A stretch of DNA of 64,000 nt from Pontimicrobium sp. SW4 (lineage in GTDB: Bacteria > Bacteroidota > Bacteroidia > Flavobacteriales > Flavobacteriaceae): the NCBI RefSeq assembly GCF_039954625.1, contig NZ_CP157199.1, positions 62,001 through 126,000 of the forward strand, in the 5' to 3' direction. The notes beneath the pieces were generated by a model. The model ran no database searches. It saw nothing but the letters and a program-made list of their open reading frames with translations, and had not been told where the DNA came from. Position numbers and translations under genes: made by a program. The stretch's first letter is position 1. Each line of letters starts with the position of its first letter. Of this stretch, positions 45,176-53,185 are shown one piece after another.

Positions 45176-45286
45176 AAGAGAAACTAAAGATGATACAGAA
45201 GCAGTCATTTCTGAGTAATGTGGAAAAGGTAAATATGAAATAGAAAAATCCACTTAAAAACTCCAAGTTGGATTAAGGGAAAAACT

Positions 45287-45342
45287 GCCAACTCATCGGG
45301 AAACTCTACCTAGCAACTCCTTTCATTCTCGTTGCATCTTTG
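45287..45342 (+). promoter_or_regulatory. Promoter with shared AraC-type element, copy A
   Basis: A 32-nt element (45287-45318, central GGGAAAC and CCTA) matches 22 of 32 positions with 47741-47772. In both places ATCTTTGCT begins exactly 49 nt after the element start (45336 here), giving a -7-like box CATCTTTG. The ATG of the isochorismatase-like gene is 40 bases downstream of the box. The rest of the 206-base gap before it holds no credible ORF. Confidence 0.6.
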
Positions 45343-45381
45343 CTACATCAAATTATTTATAAACATTAATAATAAAAAAAC

Positions 45382-46101
45382 ATGAAAAAAGTAATTGTAA
45401 CATTAGCACTACTTATGGGAGTTACAAGTGCATTTGCACAACTTCCAGACAATGAATTCGATATCGACAGTGTGACAGCTATTGTAATCACAGATCCACA
45501 AAACGATTTTTTAAGTCCACAAGGAGTAACTTGGGGTGTTGTTGGTGAAAGCGTGACTGCAAACAACACGGTTGAAAACTTAGAAACACTTTTTAAATTA
45601 GCTGAGGCTAATGGGATTAAAGTATTTATCTCTCCTCACTATTATTATAAACACGATCATCATTGGCAATTTGAAGGAGCCTTAGAAACATTAATGCATA
45701 ACATTAATATGTTCGATCGTGATGACCAATTATCTACAGAAGGTTTTGAGGGTTCAGGAGCCGATTTCTTAGAGCGCTATAAAAAGTACATCGAAAAAGA
45801 TTTTGTAACAGTTGTTGGGCCTCATAAAGTATTTGGACCAGAACAAAACGACTTAAGCTTGCAATTAAGAAAACAAAAAATCGACAAAGTTATTTTAGCT
45901 GGAATGTCTGGCAACTTATGTGTAGAAGCCCATATGAGAGAACTTATTGAGGACGGCTTTGAAGTAGCGGTAGTTGGCGATGCAACAGCATCGGCAATTA
46001 TACCAGGGCATGATGGTAATGCAGCAGCTCAAACTAATTTCAGATTTATTGCAAGTCATGTATATAGTACTGAAGAACTTGTAAACAAATTAGATAAATA
46101 A
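45382..46101 (+). CDS. Secreted isochorismatase-family cysteine hydrolase
   Basis: The 239-residue alpha/beta hydrolase has the catalytic triad D (ITDPQNDFL), K (VVGPHKVFG) and C (GMSGNLCVEAHMREL). Unusually for this mostly cytoplasmic family it has a clear Sec signal peptide (MKKVIVTLALLMGVTSAFAQ), so it acts in the periplasm. Members hydrolyse amides such as nicotinamide or N-carbamoyl compounds, and the substrate is unknown here. It is followed after 23 bases by an AhpD-like gene and lies near an AraC regulator. Confidence 0.88.
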   Translation: MKKVIVTLALLMGVTSAFAQLPDNEFDIDSVTAIVITDPQNDFLSPQGVTWGVVGESVTANNTVENLETLFKLAEANGIKVFISPHYYYKHDHHWQFEGALETLMHNINMFDRDDQLSTEGFEGSGADFLERYKKYIEKDFVTVVGPHKVFGPEQNDLSLQLRKQKIDKVILAGMSGNLCVEAHMRELIEDGFEVAVVGDATASAIIPGHDGNAAAQTNFRFIASHVYSTEELVNKLDK

Positions 46102-46124
46102 TATTTATTAAAACAATTGAAGAT

Positions 46125-46700
46125 ATGAGTACTATCTCAAAAATAGCTTTAGAGTTTAAAACAATTGAAACTGCAGATGCTATTTCTACCAAAATTTTGG
46201 AAGCAACAAAAAAAGGTTTGGGAATGATTCCTAACATGTACGCCACAATGGCCAACAATACAGCATTATTTGACGCGTATAGCCATTCGTATAAAACCTT
46301 TAGAGAAAATGCAGGATTTACATCTCAGGAGCAAGAAATTATTTTCTTATCTATTGCTTTTGAAAATGAATGTGACTATTGCATGTCGGCACATAGTTTT
46401 GTGGCAGATAAAATGAGTGAAGTACCAACTGAGGTTACTAACGCCATTAGAGACAACACAAAAATTAAAGATGCTAAATATAAAGCGTTAAGTACATTCA
46501 GCCGTGTGATGACTGCGAAGCGTGGAAATCCATCTCAAGAAGATATCGATGCCTTTTTAATTGCTGGTTATACTGAAAATCATATTCTAGGTGTAATTGC
46601 TGGTATAGGTGTAAAAACCATGAGTAATTATTTTAACCACGTATTTGATACTCCTGTAGATACAGCATTTTTAAGTAGAAAATGGGTGAAGCCTAATTAA
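46125..46700 (+). CDS. Carboxymuconolactone decarboxylase/AhpD-like protein
   Basis: The 191-residue helical protein of the CMD family has the AhpD redox site ENECDYCMSAHSFVADKM (CxxC with downstream His at about 86-93), so it is more likely a thiol peroxidase-type enzyme than a true decarboxylase. It is cytoplasmic. It is co-transcribed with the secreted cysteine hydrolase. A thioredoxin that could reduce it is encoded at 47966 under a matching promoter. Confidence 0.85.
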   Translation: MSTISKIALEFKTIETADAISTKILEATKKGLGMIPNMYATMANNTALFDAYSHSYKTFRENAGFTSQEQEIIFLSIAFENECDYCMSAHSFVADKMSEVPTEVTNAIRDNTKIKDAKYKALSTFSRVMTAKRGNPSQEDIDAFLIAGYTENHILGVIAGIGVKTMSNYFNHVFDTPVDTAFLSRKWVKPN

Positions 46701-46704
46701 CAAA

Positions 46705-46728
46705 CTAGATGTTATTATGAACATCTAG
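46705..46728. terminator. 9-bp hairpin after the AhpD-like gene
   Basis: CTAGATGTT and AACATCTAG flank a 6-nt loop, 4 bases after the stop. No T-tract follows; a second, better terminator is at 46791. Confidence 0.5.
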
Positions 46729-46790
46729 ACAGATAAAGAAAGTTTAACATCTATCTAAATATTGTAGTGTTTAAGTGTTGATTAATAGCG

Positions 46791-46828
46791 AAAAAGTATC
46801 AATCATTTTATGGTTGATGCTTTTTTTT
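46791..46828 (+). terminator. Intrinsic terminator before the AraC gene
   Basis: AAAAAGTATCAATC pairs imperfectly with GGTTGATGCTTTTT, followed by further T residues. It separates the hydrolase-AhpD operon from the AraC gene. Confidence 0.65.
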
Positions 46829-46906
46829 GCTCTGTAGTTATACATAAAGTTTAGTATCTTGGCATACAATATTTAATAACAAATCATTGCTTTTGCGTTT
46901 ACGCCT

Positions 46907-47728
46907 ATGAAATTTATAGGAAACACCAATGAATACCTACAGTTTATGACTCTTGAAAAACACGATTGTACTGTGTTTTCAGAAATTATTGAAGGGAGCC
47001 TTACAATTTTATGGTTTCAAGGTGATGCTAATGAACTGGTTATAGATGGGAAGTTATATACTTTCAATAAAAACCAAATAGTTTTTCTTACGGAGTTTCA
47101 CAAGGTGGCAGTAAATCATTTAGAATCTACACGTTTCTTAAGATTCAACAGACCATTTTATTGTGTCATCGATCATGACACTGAAGTTGGCTGTAAAGGA
47201 TTATTATTTTTTGGTGCATCACAATTACCAATAATAACAATTCCAGAAAAGGATCACCTTCAATTTGAGACACTTTGGACTATGTTTAGTATAGAAATGC
47301 AATCTAAAGATAACTTACAAATTGATATGTTACAAATGATGTTAAAACGTTATTTAATTTTATGCACACGCTTATTTAAGGCCCAATTTCAATATCCAGA
47401 GGAAAAGATGGAAACTGATATAGTTAGAGAATTTAACTTTTTGGTTGAACAGTATTTCAAAACAAAACATACTGTTGCTGAATATGCTGAATTATTAAAC
47501 AAATCACCAAAAACCTTATCGAATATTTTCTCTAAACTAGGCTCAAAAACTCCATTGCAATACATCCAAGAACGAAAAATGCTAGAAGCTCGTCGACTTT
47601 TACGTTATACTGGTATGCAAGTTCAGGAAATTGCTTATAAAATTGGCTATGATGATATTCAGACATTTAGTCGTTTTTTTAAGAAACAAGAAGGCATATC
47701 TCCATCAGTTTTTAAAGAAACCATGTAG
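46907..47728 (+). CDS. AraC-family transcriptional regulator (1)
   Basis: The 273-residue protein has an N-terminal cupin-like sensing half and a C-terminal pair of helix-turn-helix motifs (YAELLNKSPKTLSNIFSKLG, then VQEIAYKIGYDDIQTFSRFFKKQEG near 240-265). It sits between two transcription units whose promoters carry the same 32-nt element at the same spacing, making it the best candidate activator for both. The inducer is unknown. Confidence 0.9.
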   Translation: MKFIGNTNEYLQFMTLEKHDCTVFSEIIEGSLTILWFQGDANELVIDGKLYTFNKNQIVFLTEFHKVAVNHLESTRFLRFNRPFYCVIDHDTEVGCKGLLFFGASQLPIITIPEKDHLQFETLWTMFSIEMQSKDNLQIDMLQMMLKRYLILCTRLFKAQFQYPEEKMETDIVREFNFLVEQYFKTKHTVAEYAELLNKSPKTLSNIFSKLGSKTPLQYIQERKMLEARRLLRYTGMQVQEIAYKIGYDDIQTFSRFFKKQEGISPSVFKETM

Positions 47729-47740
47729 TTGGGAATAATT

Positions 47741-47796
47741 GCTAACCACTAGGGAAACCTTGCCTAACAATTAACAGGCTTAACTTCAGATCTTTG
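47741..47796 (+). promoter_or_regulatory. Promoter with shared AraC-type element, copy B
   Basis: A 32-nt element (47741-47772) with GGGAAACC and CCTAACAA aligns with 45287-45318 (22/32). ATCTTTGCT begins at 47790, exactly 49 nt from the element start, as in copy A. A 42-codon ORF begins 28 bases after the -7-like box, and the thioredoxin gene lies further on. Confidence 0.6.
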
Positions 47797-47824
47797 CTTC
47801 ATAATAACATAACAATTATATTTT

Positions 47825-47953
47825 ATGGAAATAGCAAAAGAAAACAAAAAGAAATCAAGTATTTCAAACTTGGATTTGATGACAAATACGAAAAGTTATT
47901 TATGGAATAATAGACGACGTAATTCTTACATCACTCAATTTAAATTTAATTAA
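47825..47953 (+). CDS. Possible 42-residue small protein
   Basis: The ATG at 47825 opens a 42-codon frame to TAA 47951-47953. It is Lys/Asn-rich, with no transmembrane segment or signal (starts MEIAKENKKKSSISNLDLM). It lies at normal leader distance from the AraC-type promoter and ends 12 bases before the thioredoxin ATG, so it would be the first gene of that operon. It may be a real small protein, a regulatory leader, or chance. Confidence 0.35.
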   Translation: MEIAKENKKKSSISNLDLMTNTKSYLWNNRRRNSYITQFKFN

Positions 47954-47965
47954 AACAATATTGAT

Positions 47966-48283
47966 ATGAGAACTATAGAAAACAACGATGATTACAACCA
48001 ATTAATTGCACTAGAAAAGCCAATACTTTTAGATTTTTACGCGGAGTGGTGTGGGCCTTGTCAGACACTATTACCAACAATAGATAAGCTATCTAAAGAA
48101 TACGAAGGAAAAGTTGAAGTACAAAAAGTAAATATTGATAAAAACAGTGAATTGGCGGCTCAGTTTGGTGTTAGAAGTATTCCTGCATTATTCTTTTTAA
48201 AAAACTCGAAAATAGTAGATAGAACTAATGGTTTGCAACTTGAATCTGTATTGAGAGAAAAATTGGACGCCTTACTAGATTAA
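47966..48283 (+). CDS. Thioredoxin-family protein
   Basis: The 105-residue protein has active site YAEWCGPCQTLLP (about 26-38) and cis-Pro segment FGVRSIPALFFL. It lacks a signal peptide, so it is cytoplasmic. It diverges from the trxA at 40738 in the N-terminal region and helix surfaces, and it is under a probable AraC-controlled promoter shared with the AhpD-like gene, suggesting it serves that enzyme (inference). Confidence 0.88.
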   Translation: MRTIENNDDYNQLIALEKPILLDFYAEWCGPCQTLLPTIDKLSKEYEGKVEVQKVNIDKNSELAAQFGVRSIPALFFLKNSKIVDRTNGLQLESVLREKLDALLD

Positions 48284-48309
48284 TACATAGATTTAATTAG
48301 ATAATCCTT

Positions 48310-48341
48310 AAGAAACTAATCTCAAAAGAGATTAGTTTCTT
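48310..48341 (+). terminator. Terminator of the second thioredoxin gene
   Basis: AAGAAACTAATCTC and GAGATTAGTTTCTT form a perfect 14-bp stem with loop AAAA, followed by TTAT. Confidence 0.8.
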
Positions 48342-48431
48342 TTATGAAAAATTTAGGGTAAATGTCTTAATTTATTTGATTACTTTGTTTATATTAAAAA
48401 GAAGAAAATTATAAATTTAAAAAACGGAATC

Positions 48432-49286
48432 ATGACTAGAGACGTTATTAATATAAATGATTTTATAATTTTAGTCGAGGAAGCCAAAGCAGAAAAAGCA
48501 ACTGTTGATTCTTGTTTTTTTGACGAGCCTATTATAGCAGTAGCATTTTATGGTTCTGGTAATGTAGATTTATCTGTAAAATATGGTGATAAGCAGAAAG
48601 AATTTAGTTATACAAAAGGACTAGCACTTTCATTTTATGCCGAAGATAACGTGGAGTTTATACATACGGTTACAGCATCAAAACAGTTGGAATGTTTGGT
48701 AATTGCAACATCTATTAGTGCTATTGAAGCACTGCCTAATGATGAAGGTGAGTTGTTTAGCGAAATGCTTAATCAATTAGTAAACCCTTCTGACCATTAT
48801 GTAGAAGGACCAGCATTTTATATGACTCCTGAAATGCAAACGATTGTCGATTCTATATTCAATATTCAATATGAAGGAAAAACTAAAATGATGTTTTTTA
48901 GGAGTCAAATTACAGCGTTACTCTCTCATTTTTTTGGTCAACTTGCAATAATGAAAACTGAAAAAATTAAAACTTCAGAACGTGAAAAACTAATTAAAGC
49001 AAAAACAATTCTTTCGGAAAACTTAGATAATCCTCCTTCTTTAACGGAGCTTTCAAAGGAAATTGGATTGAACACCTTCAAACTAAAAAAAGACTTTAAG
49101 GAGCTATTTGGTGTACCAGTTTTTAAATACCTTCAAAACGAACGTCTCACGACGGCACATAAATTGATGCGAAATCAGGAAGCAACTGTTCAAGAGGCTG
49201 CATGGCATGTTGGCTATGATAGTTTAAGTTCGTTCTCCAATGCTTTTGCTAAAAAATTTGGATACAGACCAAGCCAAATCAAGTAA
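48432..49286 (+). CDS. AraC-family transcriptional regulator (2), PchR-like
   Basis: The 284-residue protein has an N-terminal ligand domain and C-terminal AraC DNA-binding domain (LTELSKEIGLNTFKLKKDFK and VQEAAWHVGYDSLSSFSNAFAKKFG). It lies directly upstream of a promoter bearing a paired 21-bp-spaced direct repeat that recurs at two other promoters in the island, so it probably controls that regulon. The ligand is unknown. Its own promoter lacks the repeat. Confidence 0.9.
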   Translation: MTRDVININDFIILVEEAKAEKATVDSCFFDEPIIAVAFYGSGNVDLSVKYGDKQKEFSYTKGLALSFYAEDNVEFIHTVTASKQLECLVIATSISAIEALPNDEGELFSEMLNQLVNPSDHYVEGPAFYMTPEMQTIVDSIFNIQYEGKTKMMFFRSQITALLSHFFGQLAIMKTEKIKTSEREKLIKAKTILSENLDNPPSLTELSKEIGLNTFKLKKDFKELFGVPVFKYLQNERLTTAHKLMRNQEATVQEAAWHVGYDSLSSFSNAFAKKFGYRPSQIK

Positions 49287-49290
49287 ATTA

Positions 49291-49352
49291 CTTTTCGAAC
49301 AAATCTTAATTCTTTTAAGACAAGCCATAATTTCTTCTTGGCAATAGTTTTG
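49291..49352 (+). promoter_or_regulatory. Regulon promoter site 1 (paired direct repeats plus -7)
   Basis: CTTTTCGAACAAA starts at 49291 and the degenerate copy CTTTTAAGACAAG at 49312, 21 bp apart. TAGTTTTG (exact TAnnTTTG) starts at 49345, 33 nt after the second copy. It drives the operon from 49379. Confidence 0.65.
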
Positions 49353-49378
49353 TCATGTAACTTTTAAATAGAAAAGAC

Positions 49379-49777
49379 ATGAAAACTAAACGAGCCATTT
49401 TAATAGGTATAGCCATATGGATTATTGCTATACTTTTTTATTCGACTTCTTATTATGTTCCCATTTTGGAAGATCCTGATTTACAGGCAAATGTTGTATT
49501 GTTTGTTGTGGTTATGCCATTAGTGTGGTTAGGTTGTACATATTATTACAAAAGTGATAGCAAAACTCATGGGTTTATAGTCGGTCAGACAATGTTGTTA
49601 ACTGCTGTTGCTTTGGATGCATTAATAACTGTTCCAGTATTTGTCATTCCCAATGGAGGGAATCACTATAGTTTTTTTACATCTTTAGGATTCTGGATTA
49701 TAGCTTTTGAATTTTTAATAGTAGCCACATTATACTGGTATATCCGTGAATATCCTCATAAAATTCAATTAAAATAA
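49379..49777 (+). CDS. DUF5367-like membrane protein
   Basis: The 132-residue protein has four predicted transmembrane helices (about 6-25, 38-55, 68-90 and 100-122). The overall pattern resembles DUF5367, a small membrane family of unknown function. It is the first gene of a five-gene plus-strand operon under the site-1 promoter (49379-52550). Confidence 0.65.
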   Translation: MKTKRAILIGIAIWIIAILFYSTSYYVPILEDPDLQANVVLFVVVMPLVWLGCTYYYKSDSKTHGFIVGQTMLLTAVALDALITVPVFVIPNGGNHYSFFTSLGFWIIAFEFLIVATLYWYIREYPHKIQLK

Positions 49778-49784
49778 TAAAACT

Positions 49785-50291
49785 ATGGATTTAACTATTG
49801 AAAATATAGGGATTATTGCACTTATAGTATTAACTGGGCTATCTGCAGGATTGTGTTTCACTTGGTCTAATAGTATTACACTTGGAATTGGAAGGTTAAA
49901 TGACTTTGGGTATTTAGCATCTTTTCAACAAATGAATAGAACAATATTAAATCCAATATTTTTCATTGTTTTCTTTGGGCCTTTATTTCTAGGACTAATC
50001 AACATATATGTCTTTAGTAATACATCAAACCCAATAATTGGATTATTAATCTTAGCAATAGGAATTTACCTTTTTGGAGTTTTAATGGTAACCATTTTTG
50101 GGAATGTTCCATTAAATGAAATATTGGGCAAAACAGATTTAAGTTTAGCAAGTAGTAAAGATTTAAAAAGCTTAAGAGACAAGTTTGAAGTTAAATGGAA
50201 TCGTCTTCATTTAATTAGAACATTATCATCAATCATTTCTTTTATAATGTTGATAATTAGTCTTATACAAATCACAAAAAATAATATTTAA
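49785..50291 (+). CDS. DUF1772 (anthrone oxygenase-like) membrane protein
   Basis: The 168-residue protein has four transmembrane helices and the DUF1772 features GLSAGLCFTWSNS near the N terminus, FQQMNRTILNPIF, GNVPLNEIL and WNRLHLIRTLSS. A few relatives are anthrone oxygenases in polyketide pathways, but bacterial copies are mostly uncharacterised. It lies 7 bases after the DUF5367-like gene and before an NmrA-like oxidoreductase. Confidence 0.8.
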   Translation: MDLTIENIGIIALIVLTGLSAGLCFTWSNSITLGIGRLNDFGYLASFQQMNRTILNPIFFIVFFGPLFLGLINIYVFSNTSNPIIGLLILAIGIYLFGVLMVTIFGNVPLNEILGKTDLSLASSKDLKSLRDKFEVKWNRLHLIRTLSSIISFIMLIISLIQITKNNI

Positions 50292-50313
50292 AAATAATAA
50301 ATCATAAAAACGA

Positions 50314-51150
50314 ATGGAAAATAAAAGTAGCATTTTAGTAATCGGAGGCACAGGAAAAACTGGCCGAAAAGTAGCAGGTAAACTTATGGAAGCGGGACAC
50401 AACGTTAGAATTGGTTCTAGATTTGTTGACCCTATTTTTGATTGGAATGATTCTAAAACATGGGCTCGAACACTTCGAGGAATGGATAAAGTATATATAA
50501 CTTTTCAACCGGATTTAGCTATCCCAGGAGCATTGGAAGCTATTGAAGAACTCACTAAAGTTGCAAAGAAAAGTAAAGTAAAGAAATTGGTACTTCTATC
50601 TGGAAAGGGTGAAAGAGAGGCAGAACTGTGTGAACAAGTAATTATTCATTCAGGAATAGATTATACCATTGTTCGTGCAAGCTGGTTCAACCAAAATTTC
50701 AGCGAGAGTTTTTTTTTAGAACCAATTTTAGAAGGCTTTGTTGCTTTACCACAAGCAGAAGCTAAAGTACCTTATGTAGATACTGATGATATTGCTGATG
50801 TAGTCGTTGAAGCATTACTGCATGAAGAACATAACGATAAAATTTATCAGCTCACAGGACAAAGACAATTAACTTTTAAAGAAGTGATACAAGAAATAGC
50901 AGAAGCATCAGGAAGAGATATTGCATTTACACCTATTGCATTGCCTGCATATACGAGTGTAATGAAGCAACAAGGTGTTGCTAATGATTTTATTTGGTTA
51001 ATTGAATATTTATTCTCTGAGGTTTTAGGGAACCCTAACAATTCTGAAGTGACAAATGACATTGAAAAAGTTTTAGGAAGAAAACCGAAAGATTTCTCAG
51101 AGTATGTAAAAGAAAATGCTCAATTAGGTGTTTGGAACCCAAGTAAATAA
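50314..51150 (+). CDS. NmrA-like NAD(P)-binding protein (atypical SDR)
   Basis: The 278-residue protein has the Rossmann signature VIGGTGKTGRKVAGKLMEAG and the segments KKLVLLSGKGE, YTIVRASWFNQNF and KVPYVDTDDIADVVVEALL of the NmrA/quinone-reductase group (QorB, ergot AgnB-like). The usual YxxxK pair is absent, as is common in this subgroup. It may reduce or sense quinones. It is the third gene of the operon. Confidence 0.85.
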   Translation: MENKSSILVIGGTGKTGRKVAGKLMEAGHNVRIGSRFVDPIFDWNDSKTWARTLRGMDKVYITFQPDLAIPGALEAIEELTKVAKKSKVKKLVLLSGKGEREAELCEQVIIHSGIDYTIVRASWFNQNFSESFFLEPILEGFVALPQAEAKVPYVDTDDIADVVVEALLHEEHNDKIYQLTGQRQLTFKEVIQEIAEASGRDIAFTPIALPAYTSVMKQQGVANDFIWLIEYLFSEVLGNPNNSEVTNDIEKVLGRKPKDFSEYVKENAQLGVWNPSK

Positions 51151-51173
51151 CATACAATTTTAAGTTATTTGGT

Positions 51174-52199
51174 ATGAATAGACGTCTGTTAGGCAATATA
51201 TTATTGATTTTATTATTGGTTTTAATAGGATCAGGTATCTTGATGTATTTTTTGCCTTTTAAAAAAAATGTAGCATCAGTACATACATTTTTTGCTTTGT
51301 TGTTTATGTTGGCTATCGTCTTTCATATTATCAACAATAAATTGTCTTTAAAGAATTATTTAATTGGTAAGAGACTTTCAAAGTACAAAAAACTACAAAG
51401 TCTGTTAATAATAGTTGTTGGAATTTTATTAGTGATTGGAGTTTATTTTGATTTTCCACTGTTAAATAATCTATATGCTTTTGGCAATCAAATTCGTAAT
51501 GAACAACTTGGTAAAAAAGAGGTGAATTTTGATTATCAGGTTATAGATTTAAAGAAACCAGAAGGAGATAAGCTGGTTAGTGTTGAATTAAAAAAAGGAA
51601 GTGCGTTTCAATATCCATTGTTTGCAATTTGGATAGAAGATATCAATGGAAACTATATTCAAACTTTATACATTTCAAGAGTCATTTCTTCCAGCACATT
51701 TGATTTTGGAAAGAAAAAAGACGGTAAATGGGAGTCGGCTATAGTAAGAAGACCTGAAGCTCTACCTTATTGGTCTCACAAGCGTAGTGTTAAAGCTGAA
51801 GATGGGCTTTATATGCCATTAGGAAACTCTAGCGATATAGATGCGTATTCAGGAGCAACACCAACAAGTAATTTTATTATTAATTCAAAGAGTAAAATAA
51901 CCAAAGGGAATTATAAGATATTAGTTGAACTAAATCAATCTTACGATTGGAATGAATATTACACAAAAGATAAATTCCCTGAGGATAAAATTTATTCTGG
52001 CTCTGGGCAAGTAGGACAACCATCATTAATTTATGAGGCAGAAGTGTCTGCTAAAGATTTTGAATCTAAAACTTATAACTTAATGGAACTTATCGGTCAT
52101 GGTCACCATTCTGGAAAAGATGGAGAGTTATATAAAAACGTATCACAAATAACAACTGCAAAACAGATTGCAGATAGAATAATTACAGTTATTAAATAA
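51174..52199 (+). CDS. Membrane-anchored protein with DUF4405-like N terminus and possible flavinylation motif
   Basis: The 341-residue protein has three hydrophobic helices (about 6-27, 35-52 and 76-95), resembling DUF4405/flavocytochrome-type membrane segments but with only one or two His candidates for haem. The extracytoplasmic part includes FAIWIEDINGNYIQTLYIS, RRPEALPYWSH and DAYSGATP, recalling DUF2271-type domains. DxxSGAT matches the ApbE flavin-transfer consensus Dxx(S/T)GA(S/T). It is the fourth gene of the operon. The function is not established. Confidence 0.55.
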   Translation: MNRRLLGNILLILLLVLIGSGILMYFLPFKKNVASVHTFFALLFMLAIVFHIINNKLSLKNYLIGKRLSKYKKLQSLLIIVVGILLVIGVYFDFPLLNNLYAFGNQIRNEQLGKKEVNFDYQVIDLKKPEGDKLVSVELKKGSAFQYPLFAIWIEDINGNYIQTLYISRVISSSTFDFGKKKDGKWESAIVRRPEALPYWSHKRSVKAEDGLYMPLGNSSDIDAYSGATPTSNFIINSKSKITKGNYKILVELNQSYDWNEYYTKDKFPEDKIYSGSGQVGQPSLIYEAEVSAKDFESKTYNLMELIGHGHHSGKDGELYKNVSQITTAKQIADRIITVIK

Positions 52200-52205
52200 A
52201 AAAAT

Positions 52206-52550
52206 ATGCCACACTTTATAATAGACTGCTCAGAAAATATTATTACATTAAAATCTCCAAATGAGATTATGAAAAAAGTTTACGACATAGCAGAATCGAC
52301 TAATCTTTTTGATAAAGGAGATATTAAGGTAAGAATAAATCCTTTTGAGTATTATAATATAGGAAATTCGAAAGATGATTTCATTCACGTTTTTGCTAAT
52401 ATTATGGAGGGAAGGACGATCTCACAAAAAGCAAAACTTTCAAAATTAATAATAACAGAACTTAAGATAATGTGTCCAAATGTTCCAATTATTTCTATAA
52501 ATATTAGGGATTTTGAGAAAGCAACGTATTGCAACAAATCGATGGTTTAA
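52206..52550 (+). CDS. 5-carboxymethyl-2-hydroxymuconate isomerase-like (CHMI) protein
   Basis: The 114-residue tautomerase-superfamily protein begins Met-Pro-His, so Pro becomes the N-terminal catalytic base after Met removal. HVFANIMEGRTISQKAKLS matches the CHMI pattern. CHMI works in homoprotocatechuate breakdown, but no other genes of that pathway are nearby, so the substrate may differ. It is the last gene of the 49379 operon. Confidence 0.8.
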   Translation: MPHFIIDCSENIITLKSPNEIMKKVYDIAESTNLFDKGDIKVRINPFEYYNIGNSKDDFIHVFANIMEGRTISQKAKLSKLIITELKIMCPNVPIISINIRDFEKATYCNKSMV

Positions 52551-52571
52551 ACCTAAAAAATATTTAGAATC

Positions 52572-52633
52572 CTTTTAGAACAAATCTTATTGCTTTTCGA
52601 ACAAAATATATTAAGCATTGTAGTTCATCTTTG
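52572..52633 (+). promoter_or_regulatory. Regulon promoter site 2 (paired direct repeats plus -7)
   Basis: CTTTTAGAACAAA starts at 52572 and CTTTTCGAACAAA at 52593, 21 bp apart. A -7-like CATCTTTG starts at 52626, 33 nt after the second copy. It precedes the truncated esterase gene at 52673. Confidence 0.65.
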
Positions 52634-52672
52634 TGTCATAGACTATTTTATATTGGATTTTAAATCATAAAA

Positions 52673-53119
52673 ATGAAATACATAAAAGCATACTTATTAC
52701 TAATTAATTGTCTAATCATAAGTAATGCCGCTGCTCAGGTAACTGAGACAAATTATACTATAGGAAAACAGCTTTTTATAAAATCAGAAGTCTTAAATGA
52801 AGATAGGCAGCTGTTAGTTTCTCTTCCTGTGAATTACGATAGAAACATTCATGATTACCCAGTGATTTATGTAATGGATGCCGAATTTTTATTTGACTTG
52901 ACGCAGTCCATTGTAAAAATAAGGGCAGAAAGAAATTATATGCCTCGCAGCATTATTGTAGGAATTACTAATAATACTGGTAAAAGAAATGACATGGCAC
53001 TTATTTTAAAAAATAAAGAAGGGCGTGAGTTTTTTGGGGGCTATGGAGGTAAGTCTAAAGAACATGTAGCATTTAAATGGATAGACACTTCAACTAGGGT
53101 GTTATTACAAGTTGATTAA
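52673..53119 (+). pseudogene. 3'-truncated secreted esterase (alpha/beta hydrolase)
   Basis: It encodes a signal peptide (ending NAAAQ) and the N-terminal part of a PF00756-like esterase (QLLVSLPVNYDRNIHDYPVIYVMDAE, FGGYGGKSKEHVAF), then 11 unrelated codons and a stop at 148 residues. Full-length enzymes continue through the GxSxGG nucleophile elbow, Asp and His, all missing here. No remnant is found in other frames downstream, so the 3' part was lost near 53072. The N-terminal half and promoter remain. Confidence 0.7.
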
Positions 53120-53185
53120 AATAGGGTTATAAGTATCAGTATATAAGTAACGGTTATACAATAGTTAACAAACATTTTAACAGTA

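Noticed and set aside
45190..45243. 17-codon ORF after the small membrane protein
   Set aside because: Too short, with no promoter or conservation evidence.
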